Source: Luzula sylvatica | Lineage: Eukaryota > Streptophyta > Magnoliopsida > Poales > Juncaceae | Reading direction: 5' to 3' | DNA: 64,000 nucleotides | NCBI GenBank assembly: GCA_946800325.1 | Contig: OX326961.1 | Coordinates: 38,500,543-38,564,542, forward strand | Part shown: positions 22,065 to 31,600 of the stretch, piece by piece | How the letters are laid out: each line of letters begins with the position of its first letter | Position numbering within the stretch: the stretch's first letter is position 1 | The notes under the pieces: model-generated | The model's input: the letters and a program-made list of their open reading frames with translations, nothing else | Database searches by the model: none | What the model was told of the DNA's origin: nothing | Translations under genes and position numbers: made by a program

Positions 22065-22668
22065 TTACATGATATTATTCTTGAGATTATTAATCATGGC
22101 AAATAGTCGATGCCTGTCTTTCTGCATAAATAAAAATAAATAAAAATTAAAAATCAGCTGTTTAGAAAATTACAAAATTTTTATGAATATTTTTTTTTAA
22201 TTTTTTTTGTCAAAATATTACCTTGAAGATGAGGTAGCTATATACGAACCAAATTGTGAAACCAAGCCCAATAAATTCCATCATTTCCGGAACCTAAATT
22301 TCAAATTGTTGAAATTTAAATTTCAAATTACATGAATCGAATCAACAGAAATAATCAAAACAAAAATTGGAATATAAGATGAAAGTAATCATATATAGAA
22401 AGAGATTTAACATACAAAAGGAAAGGAATGAAGCACCGATGAAACCGATGATGTCAGCGCCAAAGTAACCCCAAGTGCAGATCCATAAATCAAGACTTTA
22501 TATGCTATATTCAAATTCAACTATATGTATGCACATAATAAGCATTACAAGGTTGAAAATGAAAAAAAAAGGATGTAAATAAAGTAAGTAACCATATTTG
22601 TGGTTAATTACCTTCATCATCAGATCGACACATATTTCTTTGTACAAGGATAAATCCATTTGTAATTT
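22065..22668 (-). CDS. CURT1/CAAD-domain thylakoid membrane protein, first exon not found
   Basis: Read leftward: exons 22612-22668, 22416-22495, 22222-22293 and 22065-22121, joined by GT-AG introns in consistent phase and ending at TAA. The protein has two membrane segments, VLIYGSALGVTLALTSSVSS and FIGLGFTIWFVYSYLIF, linked by a short HSFPFVPEMME turn and followed by KKDRHRLFAMINNL. This layout (helix, loop with P-x(2)-[ML]-[ME], a G-[LI]-G-F/Y-x(2)-WF-x-Y-x-YL-[IL]-FK helix, then a charged tail) is that of the plant CURT1 proteins, which oligomerise and bend thylakoid membranes at grana margins; it most resembles the CURT1C/D type. A chloroplast transit peptide should be encoded upstream. 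A plausible region at 22,930-23,120 has a coding look (LNRFGLDLRHVV...) but runs into a stop before a good donor, so the gene may be broken or mis-spliced in my model. Confidence 0.62.
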
Positions 22669-23186
22669 CTGTAAATAAATCTCTTTTTTTTTTCTTCTTT
22701 CTTTCAAGAATAGTAGAATAAGTAGCTTGATGCTCTCTATATATAAAGTCAACAATGTAATTAGTTCTTGCTTACCCTAATAAATACTTAGCATGCACAA
22801 ATCATGCTTATGATATTGGTAATTACTGTGAAAATTACCAAATTGATTTGAGTATCAATCTATTATATACACTGAGGACAAAAATTAATGGGTTGTGAAC
22901 AAAATTAGTGAAATTTATTACCTAAAGGTCGAGATTCTCAACCTGACTAAGGGGATTTCAAAACCCATCATGTTCTTCTTCGTCGAAATGTAAATCATCA
23001 TGGTAATCTTCTTTTGATCTCACTACATGTCTGAGATCGAGCCCAAACCGGTTCAGATTAACCGATTTTAGCTCGATTCCGGCAGAAAAACTCGATGCTG
23101 TGAAGAAATCAGAGAATTAATCACAAGCTTGTTCAAATAAAAACCAGAAGTTAGATACACATGCACCGAAACTACCACGATTTTAG
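22669..23186 (-). other. Upstream region of the CURT1-like gene with a candidate first exon
   Basis: A splice acceptor (TTCACAG near 23,100, minus strand) opens a frame of about 46 codons rich in acidic residues and His near its end, then TGA near 22,967. It could be a damaged transit-peptide exon. The remainder is AT-rich intron-like sequence. Confidence 0.3.
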
Positions 23187-23465
23187 ATGAAACCTATTTA
23201 TGCTTTGGGATGTCAAAATAACATGTATTTTAGATCATTTGTATCAAAAGTTTTTACAACACAACTTCTATAATACAAATATTACGAAAGAGTTTCGTAG
23301 CAATAGGTATTCTTAGCAATCTATGTAGGCCTTGGATAGTCCAAATAACGTGTTTTTGTGAATATTGGTATGAAAATTTTACGACACAATTTTTCACCCG
23401 ATTGTGCAAGCATTTCAAAAGTTTGATTTACGCAATAGACGGTCTTAGAAATCTAATTAGTTTTT
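23187..23465 (-). repeat. Diverged satellite monomers, inverted relative to the main array
   Basis: Two monomers of about 130 bp read CAAATAACRTGT..., then TTTACGACACAATTTTTCAC, with AGAAATCTAATTAG at the end. Aligned by eye they are the reverse complement of the main-array unit (ACACGTTATTTGG...GTGAAAAGTTACGTAGT), with many substitutions. They mark the left margin of the satellite domain. Confidence 0.7.
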
Positions 23466-23736
23466 TTGGAAAGGAGCCTGGAACACGAATCGTGTTCGTA
23501 CAGCTCAATTTTTATTAAATAAAAAGGTAAATTTAGTACATAAGTACTATCCATAAATTTAATAATGCTTTGGAGCTTTGGGGGTACAACCACGTTTTAT
23601 AAGGTTTTGTTGTGTTAAAATTCTCTCTTGGAACACCAACCATAAGAAGAGTTTGATTTTTAGCGGTTGTGAGTTTAAAGATTTGCACTGGCCATGATAC
23701 GTTCGTACCCGGATTTTTTAGGAATTCGTACACATC
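23466..23736 (-). other. Non-satellite segment at the array edge with a 66-codon frame
   Basis: 271 bp unlike the satellite. On the minus strand an open frame at about 23,733-23,533 reads like genuine protein (SWPVQIFKLTTAKNQTLL, then GVPRENFNTTKPYKTWLYPQ) and runs up to the satellite junction. I do not recognise it; it could be an exon or transposon piece trapped between the inverted and main arrays. Confidence 0.4.
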
Positions 23737-24927
23737 TTTGGACTCCTCATAGCGTTAAAAGAATTGTATGAATCGAAAAACAAAATTTCTTAGTGTTTGT
23801 AAAATTTGGTGAAAACTTATGTAGTAAATGATACGATACAAATGATCTTAAAACACGTTATTTGAACTCCTCATAATGTAAAAAGATTGCAATGAATCGA
23901 ATAGAAAACTTTCTTAGTATTTGTACAATTTGGTGAAAAGTTACGATGTAAAATATTCGATCCAAACCATATCAAAACAAGTTATTTGGACTCTTCATAG
24001 CGTTAAAAGAATTGTATGAATCGAAAAACAAAATTTCTTAGTGTTTGTAAAATTTGGTGAAAACTTATGTAGTAAAAGATACGATACAAATGATCTAACA
24101 ACACGTTATTTGAACCCCTCAAAACGTAAAGAGATTTCTATGAATCGAATAGAAAACTTTCTTAGTGTATGTACAATTTGGTGCAAAATTACGTAGTAAA
24201 CGATTCGATCCAACCCATCTCAAAAACAAGTTATTTGGGCTCCTTAGAGAGTTATAAGATTGTTATGAATCGAAAAACAAACTTTCTTAGTGTTTGTAAA
24301 ATTTGTTGAAAAGTTGCGTAGTGAAAGATATGATACAAATGGTCTAAAAAAACTTTATTTGAACTCCTCAAAAAGTAAAAAGATTGCTATGAATCGAATA
24401 GTGAACTTTCTTAGTGTTTGTTAAATTTGGTAGTAAAACATTCGATCCAAACCATCTCAAGACACGTGATTTGGAATCCTCATAGCGTTAAAAGAATGGT
24501 ATGAATCGAAAAACAAACTTTCTTATTGTTTGTTAAAATTGGTGAAAAGTTATGTAGTAAAACATACGATAAAAATGATCAAAATCAAGTTAGTTGAACT
24601 CCTCAAAACGTAAAAAGATTGCTAAGAATCGAATAGAAAATTTCTTAGTGTTTGTGAAATTTGGTGAAAAGTTATGTAGTAAAACATTCGATCCAAACCA
24701 TTTCAAAACACGTTATTTGGACTCCTCATAGCGTTAAAAGAATTGTATGAATAAAAAAACAAACTTTCTTAGTGTTTGTAAAATTTGGTGAAAAGTTACG
24801 TTGTGAAAGATACGATACAAACGATCTAAAAACACGTTCTTTGAACTCCTCAAAACGTAAAAATATTGCTTTGAATCGAATAGAAAACTTTCTAAGTGTT
24901 TCTACAATTTGGTGAAAAGTTACTTAG
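23737..24927 (+). repeat. Satellite array, left part
   Basis: About 9-10 tandem monomers of roughly 124 bp, alternating between two types: one with GGACTCCTCATAGCGTTAAA then GAATTGTATGAATCG, the other with GAACTCCTCAAAACGTAAAA then GATTGCTATGAATCG. Both continue with TTTCTTAGTGTTTGTAMAAT then TTGGTGAAAAGTTACGTAGT. It ends exactly at the composite retroelement insertion and resumes at 28,645. Confidence 0.92.
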
Positions 24928-25335
24928 TGATAAGAGGAAAATAAAGCACCTTTTTGATATCTAATTTGGGGATTTTAGCCCTTTTGAATCACAACTTTAT
25001 ATATACAATTGTTCATATTTGAGATAACAAGAATATTTCTTCACTAAGTGTGTTTTATTGCTTAATTACAGGTTTTAGGTGGAAATTCTCGGCAATCCAA
25101 GAGTGTAGTTGCCTTCGTCTCCTCGCGCCGTTAAAATCGATATATCATACCGACCAATTCGGTACACGTGTGACGGAGAAGGCAAATAATCATCAACATA
25201 AGAGATTGCATCAAACTCTACTCGAAAACCACTCACACAATTGCCACTCTACAGCCCCACCTACCTCACCTACCACCCCCAACTACCCCAATCCTCTCAC
25301 CCATATCTCGGCCAATGGGAAAGCCCCAATGACAC

Positions 25336-25343
25336 TATAAATA
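25336..25343 (+). promoter_or_regulatory. TATA box of the composite's LTR
   Basis: TATAAATA in CACTATAAATAAGACCCC, at the position homologous to the box at 5,831 in the first LTR. The transcript would start just upstream of the (CT)n tract. Confidence 0.6.
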
Positions 25344-25400
25344 AGACCCCAAGGCCTATGAGAAGACCCCCCGTCCCCCCCTCCCCCGCTCTTCGGAGCA

Positions 25401-25403
<3 letters not shown>

Positions 25404-25487
<84 letters not shown>
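25404..25487 (+). repeat. (CT)42 microsatellite in the LTR leader
   Basis: An uninterrupted CT tract of about 84 bp roughly 60 bp downstream of the LTR TATA box. The homologous place in the first LTR (about 5,767-5,786) has only a short impure GA tract, so it expanded here. The Ser-Leu repeat frame over it is not a gene. Confidence 0.95.
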
Positions 25488-25490
<3 letters not shown>

Positions 25491-26102
25491 GCAAGTCCAA
25501 GAATCTTTCAAGATCACACAAGAATTACCAAGAACGAACGATAAATTCTCTAAGATCGATCACCGAATAGAAGCTCACTTCATTCGGTGAATTGGTCTAC
25601 ACTTCAACGAAGATCAAGTTGCGAGGATTAAGGTGGAGCTTTCTTCATCCGAATCCGCGCAAGCAAGGAGTCAAGCTTACTCTATTCCACTCGGGAGCTT
25701 TCTTCCAATTGCACTTCTTGCAAATCTCGAGTTGACTCAACCGGTACGGAGATCTCTTCTATTGGCGGGTGGATTGGTACGAAAGGAACGTGTTGTGCGA
25801 GGTGTCTAGCTCACTAGCATCTCAACGCAACGAGGAAGGCATCCAAGACGAGACTCGGAGCTCACTTCATCTCTCTAGGTGTTTTCTTTCCTTTTCTTGA
25901 AATTCTTGTAGTTTAAATTCGAATTGGATTTGTGTAAAGAATTCGTGGTTTAATGAATCTTTTTCTTTGCTCTAAATCTTCTTTGTTTGTTTGTGTGATC
26001 TTAGTGCTTGTTACTTAGTTTAATTACTTCTAAATTTGAATCCAAAACAAACCATCAAACTGCTCCCAAATCAAATCTCAAATCAGAAATCCAGAACTAC
26101 TT

Positions 26103-26442
26103 CCGTTATAACGGACTCACATTGCGTTACAACGGACTAGACGGTTGGTCATTTAATATTCAGTTGGTTATACTTCCGTTGTAACGCACCTAGAGTTCCG
26201 TTGTAACAGACTAGTCAGAATTTCTACTCAATAGCATCAATACAAGTGCGTTGTAACAGACATTGCGGTCCGTTGTAACGGATTAACCAATCCGTTGCAA
26301 CGTAACCACTGTTCGTTATAACGGACAAGTATAGTGCGTTATAACGGAGTTTCATCCGTTGTAACGGACGTTCATCTCACACTTAGCGCCAGAATTTTCA
26401 CTCGAGTCCGTTGTAACGGACTCATACTTCCGTTATAACGGA
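26103..26442. repeat. Array of 12 CCGTTRYAACGG-type palindromes, second copy
   Basis: Homologous to the array at 4,850-5,191 read in reverse, and again 12 recognisable members, several with one decayed side (AACAGAC, AACGTAA, GCGTT). Cores are AT, AC, GT or GC as in the first copy. Confidence 0.85.
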
Positions 26443-26615
26443 CTATATTTTGTGAATTTTCTTTGCTATTTCTTGTCTAGTTTTGATTCATTATTTGACG
26501 CATATACTCCTCGTGGAACGAACTTTCATATTTTCCACTATAACACATATAGTTCTATACTTGTTGATTGAATCGGGTTTTCGAATACAACGATAATTTT
26601 ACACGCCGAAAACCC

Positions 26616-26646
26616 TACCCCCATACTTAAACCCTTGATCGTCCTC
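26616..26646 (-). other. Internal-region motif in reverse orientation
   Basis: Minus strand: GAGGACGATCAAGGG, then TTTAAGTATGGGGGT. Plant Tat/Athila internal regions, as I recall, carry a GAGGAC...TTTAAGTTTGGGGG motif near their 3' end. Here it abuts the end of a plus-strand LTR in the wrong orientation, which suggests rearrangement. A second example lies at 28,090-28,128. Confidence 0.45.
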
Positions 26647-28089
26647 GATCATGATGAGCATAAAAATCAAGCACAAAGAAAAATGCATTTATAGGTTTTA
26701 TTGAAATTATATTCATCGATCTCAAAACTCAATTCTCACAAGATAATTGTTTACTCTTATCATAATCACTAATATTGAAAGAGATAAGTTTGAGTTATAT
26801 TAGAATCTATTTTCAATGAATTGCACAAATTCGAAGAGTTTATTAGAGCAAATGATCTCAACCGAAAAAGATGATTAAACACCATCATTCGATTCTTTTC
26901 ACTCCACAATTCACAAGGATTATCATGAAAAAGCATTAATGAAAACCAATTTTTCCGTTTTGCAAAAAAAAAAATCATTTCTTAAATGTAATTTGTCACT
27001 TTTAAACCGTTCGGTACGTTAGTACTTGGTTCATCTTCGATTTCTACTAAATTTTCCCAATTTGCGCTCGATTTTTGAACTCATTTTCCTTCCTTTTTAT
27101 TCTTTTTATTTTTCTTCTTTTCTTTAATTCTTTTTATTATTATTATTAATTTTTTTTTCTTTTGTTCGTTATTGCTTTCGATGGTCCCCATGTGTGTCCT
27201 TTGGGATAACAAGTGGTCATGACTCACACCACTCATTACTTAGTAAAACCCCATGGATCCGCGCAATCTTTAGCCAACAAGTGGTCATGACTCACACCAC
27301 TCATTACTTAATCAATCGCACGGACTCGACAATCGAAAGCGCTTTAATCCGTGATTGTAGAAAACTTTTTCGCATCGACTCTTGATCATGACTCACACCA
27401 AGAACCGGCTACTTTGGTTTACTACGACTCATGCACCCCTTTAGCCAACAAGTGGTCATGACTCACACCACTCATTACTTAATCAAGGTGCATGAGCTCA
27501 TCGAATCAAGATTTGAGCGCAAATTGGTTCCCGTTAGTGTAATTTCGAATCCCCATGAACGGTCCAGCTCTTTAAGTGTAATTGGTCAAATTTTAGATTC
27601 AAACAAAACTTACTACATTGGTTCAAACAAAGCTTTTTAGAAATTCCAAGTTCAAAATGAGTTTATTTATTGAAAATGGTGTGTCATGTAAATCAAGGAT
27701 TGATCAATTTGTCAAAAACTTATGAATTTAGTGAATTCATTGATTAGGGTTTGAATCCCTAAAAGAATCTCTTCAAGATCTCAATCAACTCCTTCAAATA
27801 TTTGTGAAAATTTCAAATTTGAGAGTAAAATTATGCTAGTTTGGTGAAAATTTGTTTAAAAATCGATGATTTATTCAATGAGGTGGAGAAAAACCTTTAA
27901 CTTGCATAAAATCATTTGCTTGTATATCCTTGATGCTCAAAGAAATTTTAGAATGTCAAAAAATTCAATTAAAAGCTCGTTTTTTTCATTTTTTTAGGCA
28001 AAAACAAATTTTGCCAGAAACAGTTCCGTTACAACCGAGTTGCAAAATTTTTTTTTTTTTTTTTTTTAAAATCAAAGACTGTGTGTATA
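26647..28089. other. Non-coding interior of the composite
   Basis: AT-rich, no polyprotein domain seen. It contains three full copies and one partial copy of a repeat with core AAGTGGTCATGACTCACACC then ACTCATTACTTA (27,208, 27,276, 27,445; partial at 27,384). A 20-base T run lies at 28,048-28,067. Confidence 0.6.
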
Positions 28090-28128
28090 CCCCCCCCCCC
28101 CCCCATACTTATTCCTTCTCTTGTCCTC
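28090..28128 (-). other. Second internal-region motif with G15 run
   Basis: Minus strand: GAGGACAAGAGAAGG, then AATAAGTATGG running into a 15-base G tract (28,090-28,104 as C on plus). Same layout as the motif at 26,616. The G tract resembles an over-extended polypurine tract. Confidence 0.4.
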
Positions 28129-28644
28129 AAGCGATAATAAAGAGAAAAATTAAAAGAAGTTAAGGAGAGACACAACCTTTGATGCGTGGTGCTTGATCAT
28201 CTTCGAATTGTTGCTCCTCCATCCATCTTGTTGCGTTTCTCGTGTCTTGGTCACACCAATTGAACTTGAGCATGTTGTCCTTGCACCGTTGGTACGAGGG
28301 TTTGCCTCCCTCGCTAGCGCTCTCATTTATGGTCTCGAGCTCGACCATGCCGATGTTATCCTCCTTCAAAATTAAACGAAGCGCTCGCATGGATTGCTAC
28401 TTTTCGACCGCCTCGAGATACTCCCTTTGAGATGTTGGAGATGAGAGAAATCGTCGTGTGTATCACTCGTTTTGCATATGTCGAAAGTGGCGTCAATATT
28501 TCCTCAATCTTGCTTCGAATTTTTCGAATTGCTTCATCGCTTGGAGTTTGATGAAGAGGAGTTGTGAGAGGCGTGAGTGTTTCGAATGTATTTGACTTCC
28601 TTGATAAATCTACACAAGGTGAATTTCTATCATGAGAAGCATCA
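28129..28644 (-). other. Right arm of the composite with coding-like minus frames
   Basis: Two overlapping minus-strand frames have ordinary amino-acid content: about 28,390-28,160 (MRALRLILKEDNIGMVELET..., WMEEQQFEDD) and 28,640-28,356 (TPLTTPLHQTPSDEAIRKIR). I recognise no domain. They may be degraded internal-region or LTR sequence of a related retroelement. The arm ends with CATCA at the CTTAG target duplication. Confidence 0.4.
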
Positions 28645-31600
28645 CTTAGTAAAACATTCGATCCAAACCATCTCAAAACACGTCATTTGGAATCCTCATT
28701 GCGTTAAAAGAATGGTTTGAATCGAAAAACAAACTTTCTTAGTGTGTGCTAAATTTGGTGAAAAGTTATATAGTAAAACATACGACACAAATGATCTAAA
28801 AACAAGTTATTAGAACTCCTCAAAACATACAAAGATTGTTATTATTCGAATAGAAAACTTTCTAAGTGTTTGTGAAATTATGTGAAAAGTTACATAGTAA
28901 AGCATTCGATCCAAACGATCTCAAAACACGTTATTTCAACTCGTCATTGCGTTAAAAGAATTGTATGAATCGAAAAACAAACTTTCTTAGTGTTTGTAAA
29001 ATTTGGTGAAAAGTTACGTAGTCAAAGATACGATACAAACGATCTAAAAACACGTTATTTGAACTCCTCAAAATGTAAAAAGATTGCTATGAATCGAATA
29101 TAAAACTTTCTTAGTGTTTGTGCAATTGGGTGAAAAGTTACGTAGTAAAATATTCGATCCAAACCATCTCAAAACAAGTTATTCAGACTCCTCATAGCGT
29201 TAAAAGTATTGTATGAATTGAAAAACAAACTTTCTTAGTGTTTGTAAAATTTGGTGAAAACTTATGTAGTAAAAGATATGATACAAATGATCTAAAAACA
29301 CGTTATTTGAACTCCTCAAAACGTAACGAGATTCCTATGAATCGAACAGAAAACATTCTTAGTGTATGTACAATTTGGTGCAAAATTACGTAGTAAGCGA
29401 TTCGATCCAAACCATTTCAAAACTAAGTTTTTTTGGGCTCCATAGAGAGTCATAAGATTGTTATGAATCGAAAAATTAACTTTCTTAGTGTTTCAAAAAT
29501 TTGGTGAAAAGATACGTAATGAAAAATACGACACAAAAAATCTAAAAACACATTATTTGAACTCCAGAAAACGTAAAAAAATTGCTATGAATTGAATAGA
29601 AAAATTTCTGAGTGTTTGAATTTGGTGAAAAATTACGTAGTAAAACATTCGATCCAAGCCATCTCGAAACACATTATTTGGAATCCTCATAGCGTTAAAA
29701 GAATGGTATGAATCGAAAAACAAACTTTTGTATTGTTTGTTAAATTTGGTGAAAAGTTATGTAGTAAAACATACGATAAAAATGATCTAAAATCAAGTTA
29801 TTTGAACTCCTCAAAACGTAAAAAGTTTGCTATGAATCAAATAGAAAACTTTGTTAGTGTTTGTGAAATTTGGTGAAATGTTATGTAGTAAAACATTCGA
29901 TCCAAACCATCTCAAAACACGTTATTTGGACCCCTCATAGCGTTAAAAGAATGGTATGAATCGAAAAACAAACTTTCTTAGTGTCTGTAAAATTTGGTGA
30001 AAAGTTACGTAGTGAAAGATACGATACAAACGATCTAAAACACGTTATTTGAACTTCTCAAAACGTAAAAAGATTGCTATGAATTGAATAGAAAATTTTT
30101 TGAGTGTTTGAATTTAGTGAAAAATTACGTTGTAAAACATTCGATCCAAACCGTCTCAAAACACGTAATTTGGAATCCTCAAAGCGTTAAAAGAATGGTA
30201 TGAATCGAAAAACAAACTTTCTTATTGTTTGTTAAATTTGGTGACAAGTTATGTAGTAAAACATACGATAAAAATGATCAAAATCAAGTTAGTTGAACTC
30301 CTCAAAACGTAAAAAGATTGCTAAGAATCGAATAGAAAATTTCATAGTGTTTGTGAAATTTGGTGAAAAGTCATGTAGTAAAATATTCGATCCAAACCAT
30401 TTAAAAACACGTTATTTGGACTCCTCATAGCGTTAAAAGAATTGTATGAATAAAAAAACAAAATTTCTTAGTGTTTGTAAAATTTGGTGAAAAGTTACGT
30501 TGTGAAAGATACGATACAAACGATCTAAAAACACGTTCTTTGAACTCCTCAAAACGTAAAAAGATTGCTTTGAATCGAATAGAAAACTTTCTAAGTGTTT
30601 CTAAAATTTGGTGAAAAGTTACATAGTAAAACATTCGATCCAAACCATCTCAAAACACGTTATTTGGAATCCTCATTGCGTTAAAAGAATGGTTTGAATC
30701 GAAAAACAAACTTTCTTAGGGTTTGGTAAATTTGGTGAAAAGTTATATAGTAAAACACACGACACAAATGATCTAAAAACAAGTTATTAGAACTCCTCAA
30801 ATTATACAAAGATTGTTATGATTCGAATAGAAAACTTTCTTAGTGTTTGTGAAATTATGTGAAAAGTTACATAGTAAAACATTCGATCCAAACGATCTCA
30901 AAACACGTTATTTGGACTCCTCATTGCGTTAAAAGAATTGTATGAATCGAAAAACAAACTTTCTTAGTGTTTGTAAAATTTGGTGAAAAGTTACGTAGTG
31001 AAAGATACGATACAAACGATCTAAAAACACGTTATTTGAACTCCTCAAAATGTAAAAAGATTGCTATGAATCGAATATAAAACTTTCTTAGTGTTTGTGC
31101 AATTTGGTGAAAAGTTACGTAGTAAAATATTCGATCCAAACCATCTCAAAACAAGTTATTCGAACTCCTCATAACGTTAAAAGTATTGTATGAATCGAAA
31201 AACAAACTTTCTTAGTGTTTGTAAAATTTGGTGAAAACTTATGTAGTAAAAGATACGATGCAAATGACGTAAAAACACGTTATTTGGACTCCTCAAAACG
31301 TAACGAGATTCGTATGAATCGAACAGAAAACTTTCTTAGTGTATGTACAATTTGGTGCAAAATTACGTAGTAAGCGATTCGATCCAAACCATCTCAAAAA
31401 TAAGTTTTTTTGGGCTCCATAGAGAGTCATAAGATTGTTATGAATCGAAAAACAAACTTTCTTAGTGTTTGTAAAATTTGGTGAAAAGTTACGTAGTGAA
31501 ATATACGATACAAACGATATAAAAACACGTTATTTGAACCCCACAAAATGTAAAAAGATTGCTATGAATCGAATAGAAAACATTCTTAGTGTTTGTACAA

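Larger units (their letters stand above)
24928..26615 (+). mobile_element. LTR-homologous part of the composite
   Basis: Shares with the first LTR, in order: the AATTTGGGGATTTTAGCCCT start region, the TTTCTTCACTAAGTGTGTTT stretch, the TATA box, a pyrimidine tract, the FCGAGGAGT/A-type promoter-distal blocks with ATTCGGT and CTTGTCTCG-like words, the 12-member palindrome array and the terminal ACACGCCRAAAACCC. The two copies are well diverged, so this is a related subfamily rather than a recent sister copy. Confidence 0.85.
24928..28644 (+). mobile_element. Athila-derived composite insertion in the satellite
   Basis: A 3,717-bp unit beginning TGATAAGAGG and ending GAAGCATCA, flanked by a perfect 5-bp duplication CTTAG (24923-24927 and 28645-28649); without it the satellite reads through. 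The first 1.69 kb is homologous to the reverse complement of the LTR at 4,672-6,250. Where the LTR should end and a primer site follow, the sequence instead passes into ACCCCCATACTTAAACCC and 2 kb of unrelated DNA. The right end does not resemble an LTR end. So it is either a long solo LTR of a relative or a rearranged non-autonomous element. The target duplication shows it inserted as one unit. Confidence 0.78.

Noticed and set aside
23533..23733. A functional small gene
   Set aside because: The frame is cut by the satellite, has no upstream elements and matches nothing I know; kept only as an unidentified fragment.
25241..25570. Frame with long Ser-Leu (or Arg-Glu on the other strand) repeat
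   Set aside because: Created by the (CT)42 tract inside the LTR.
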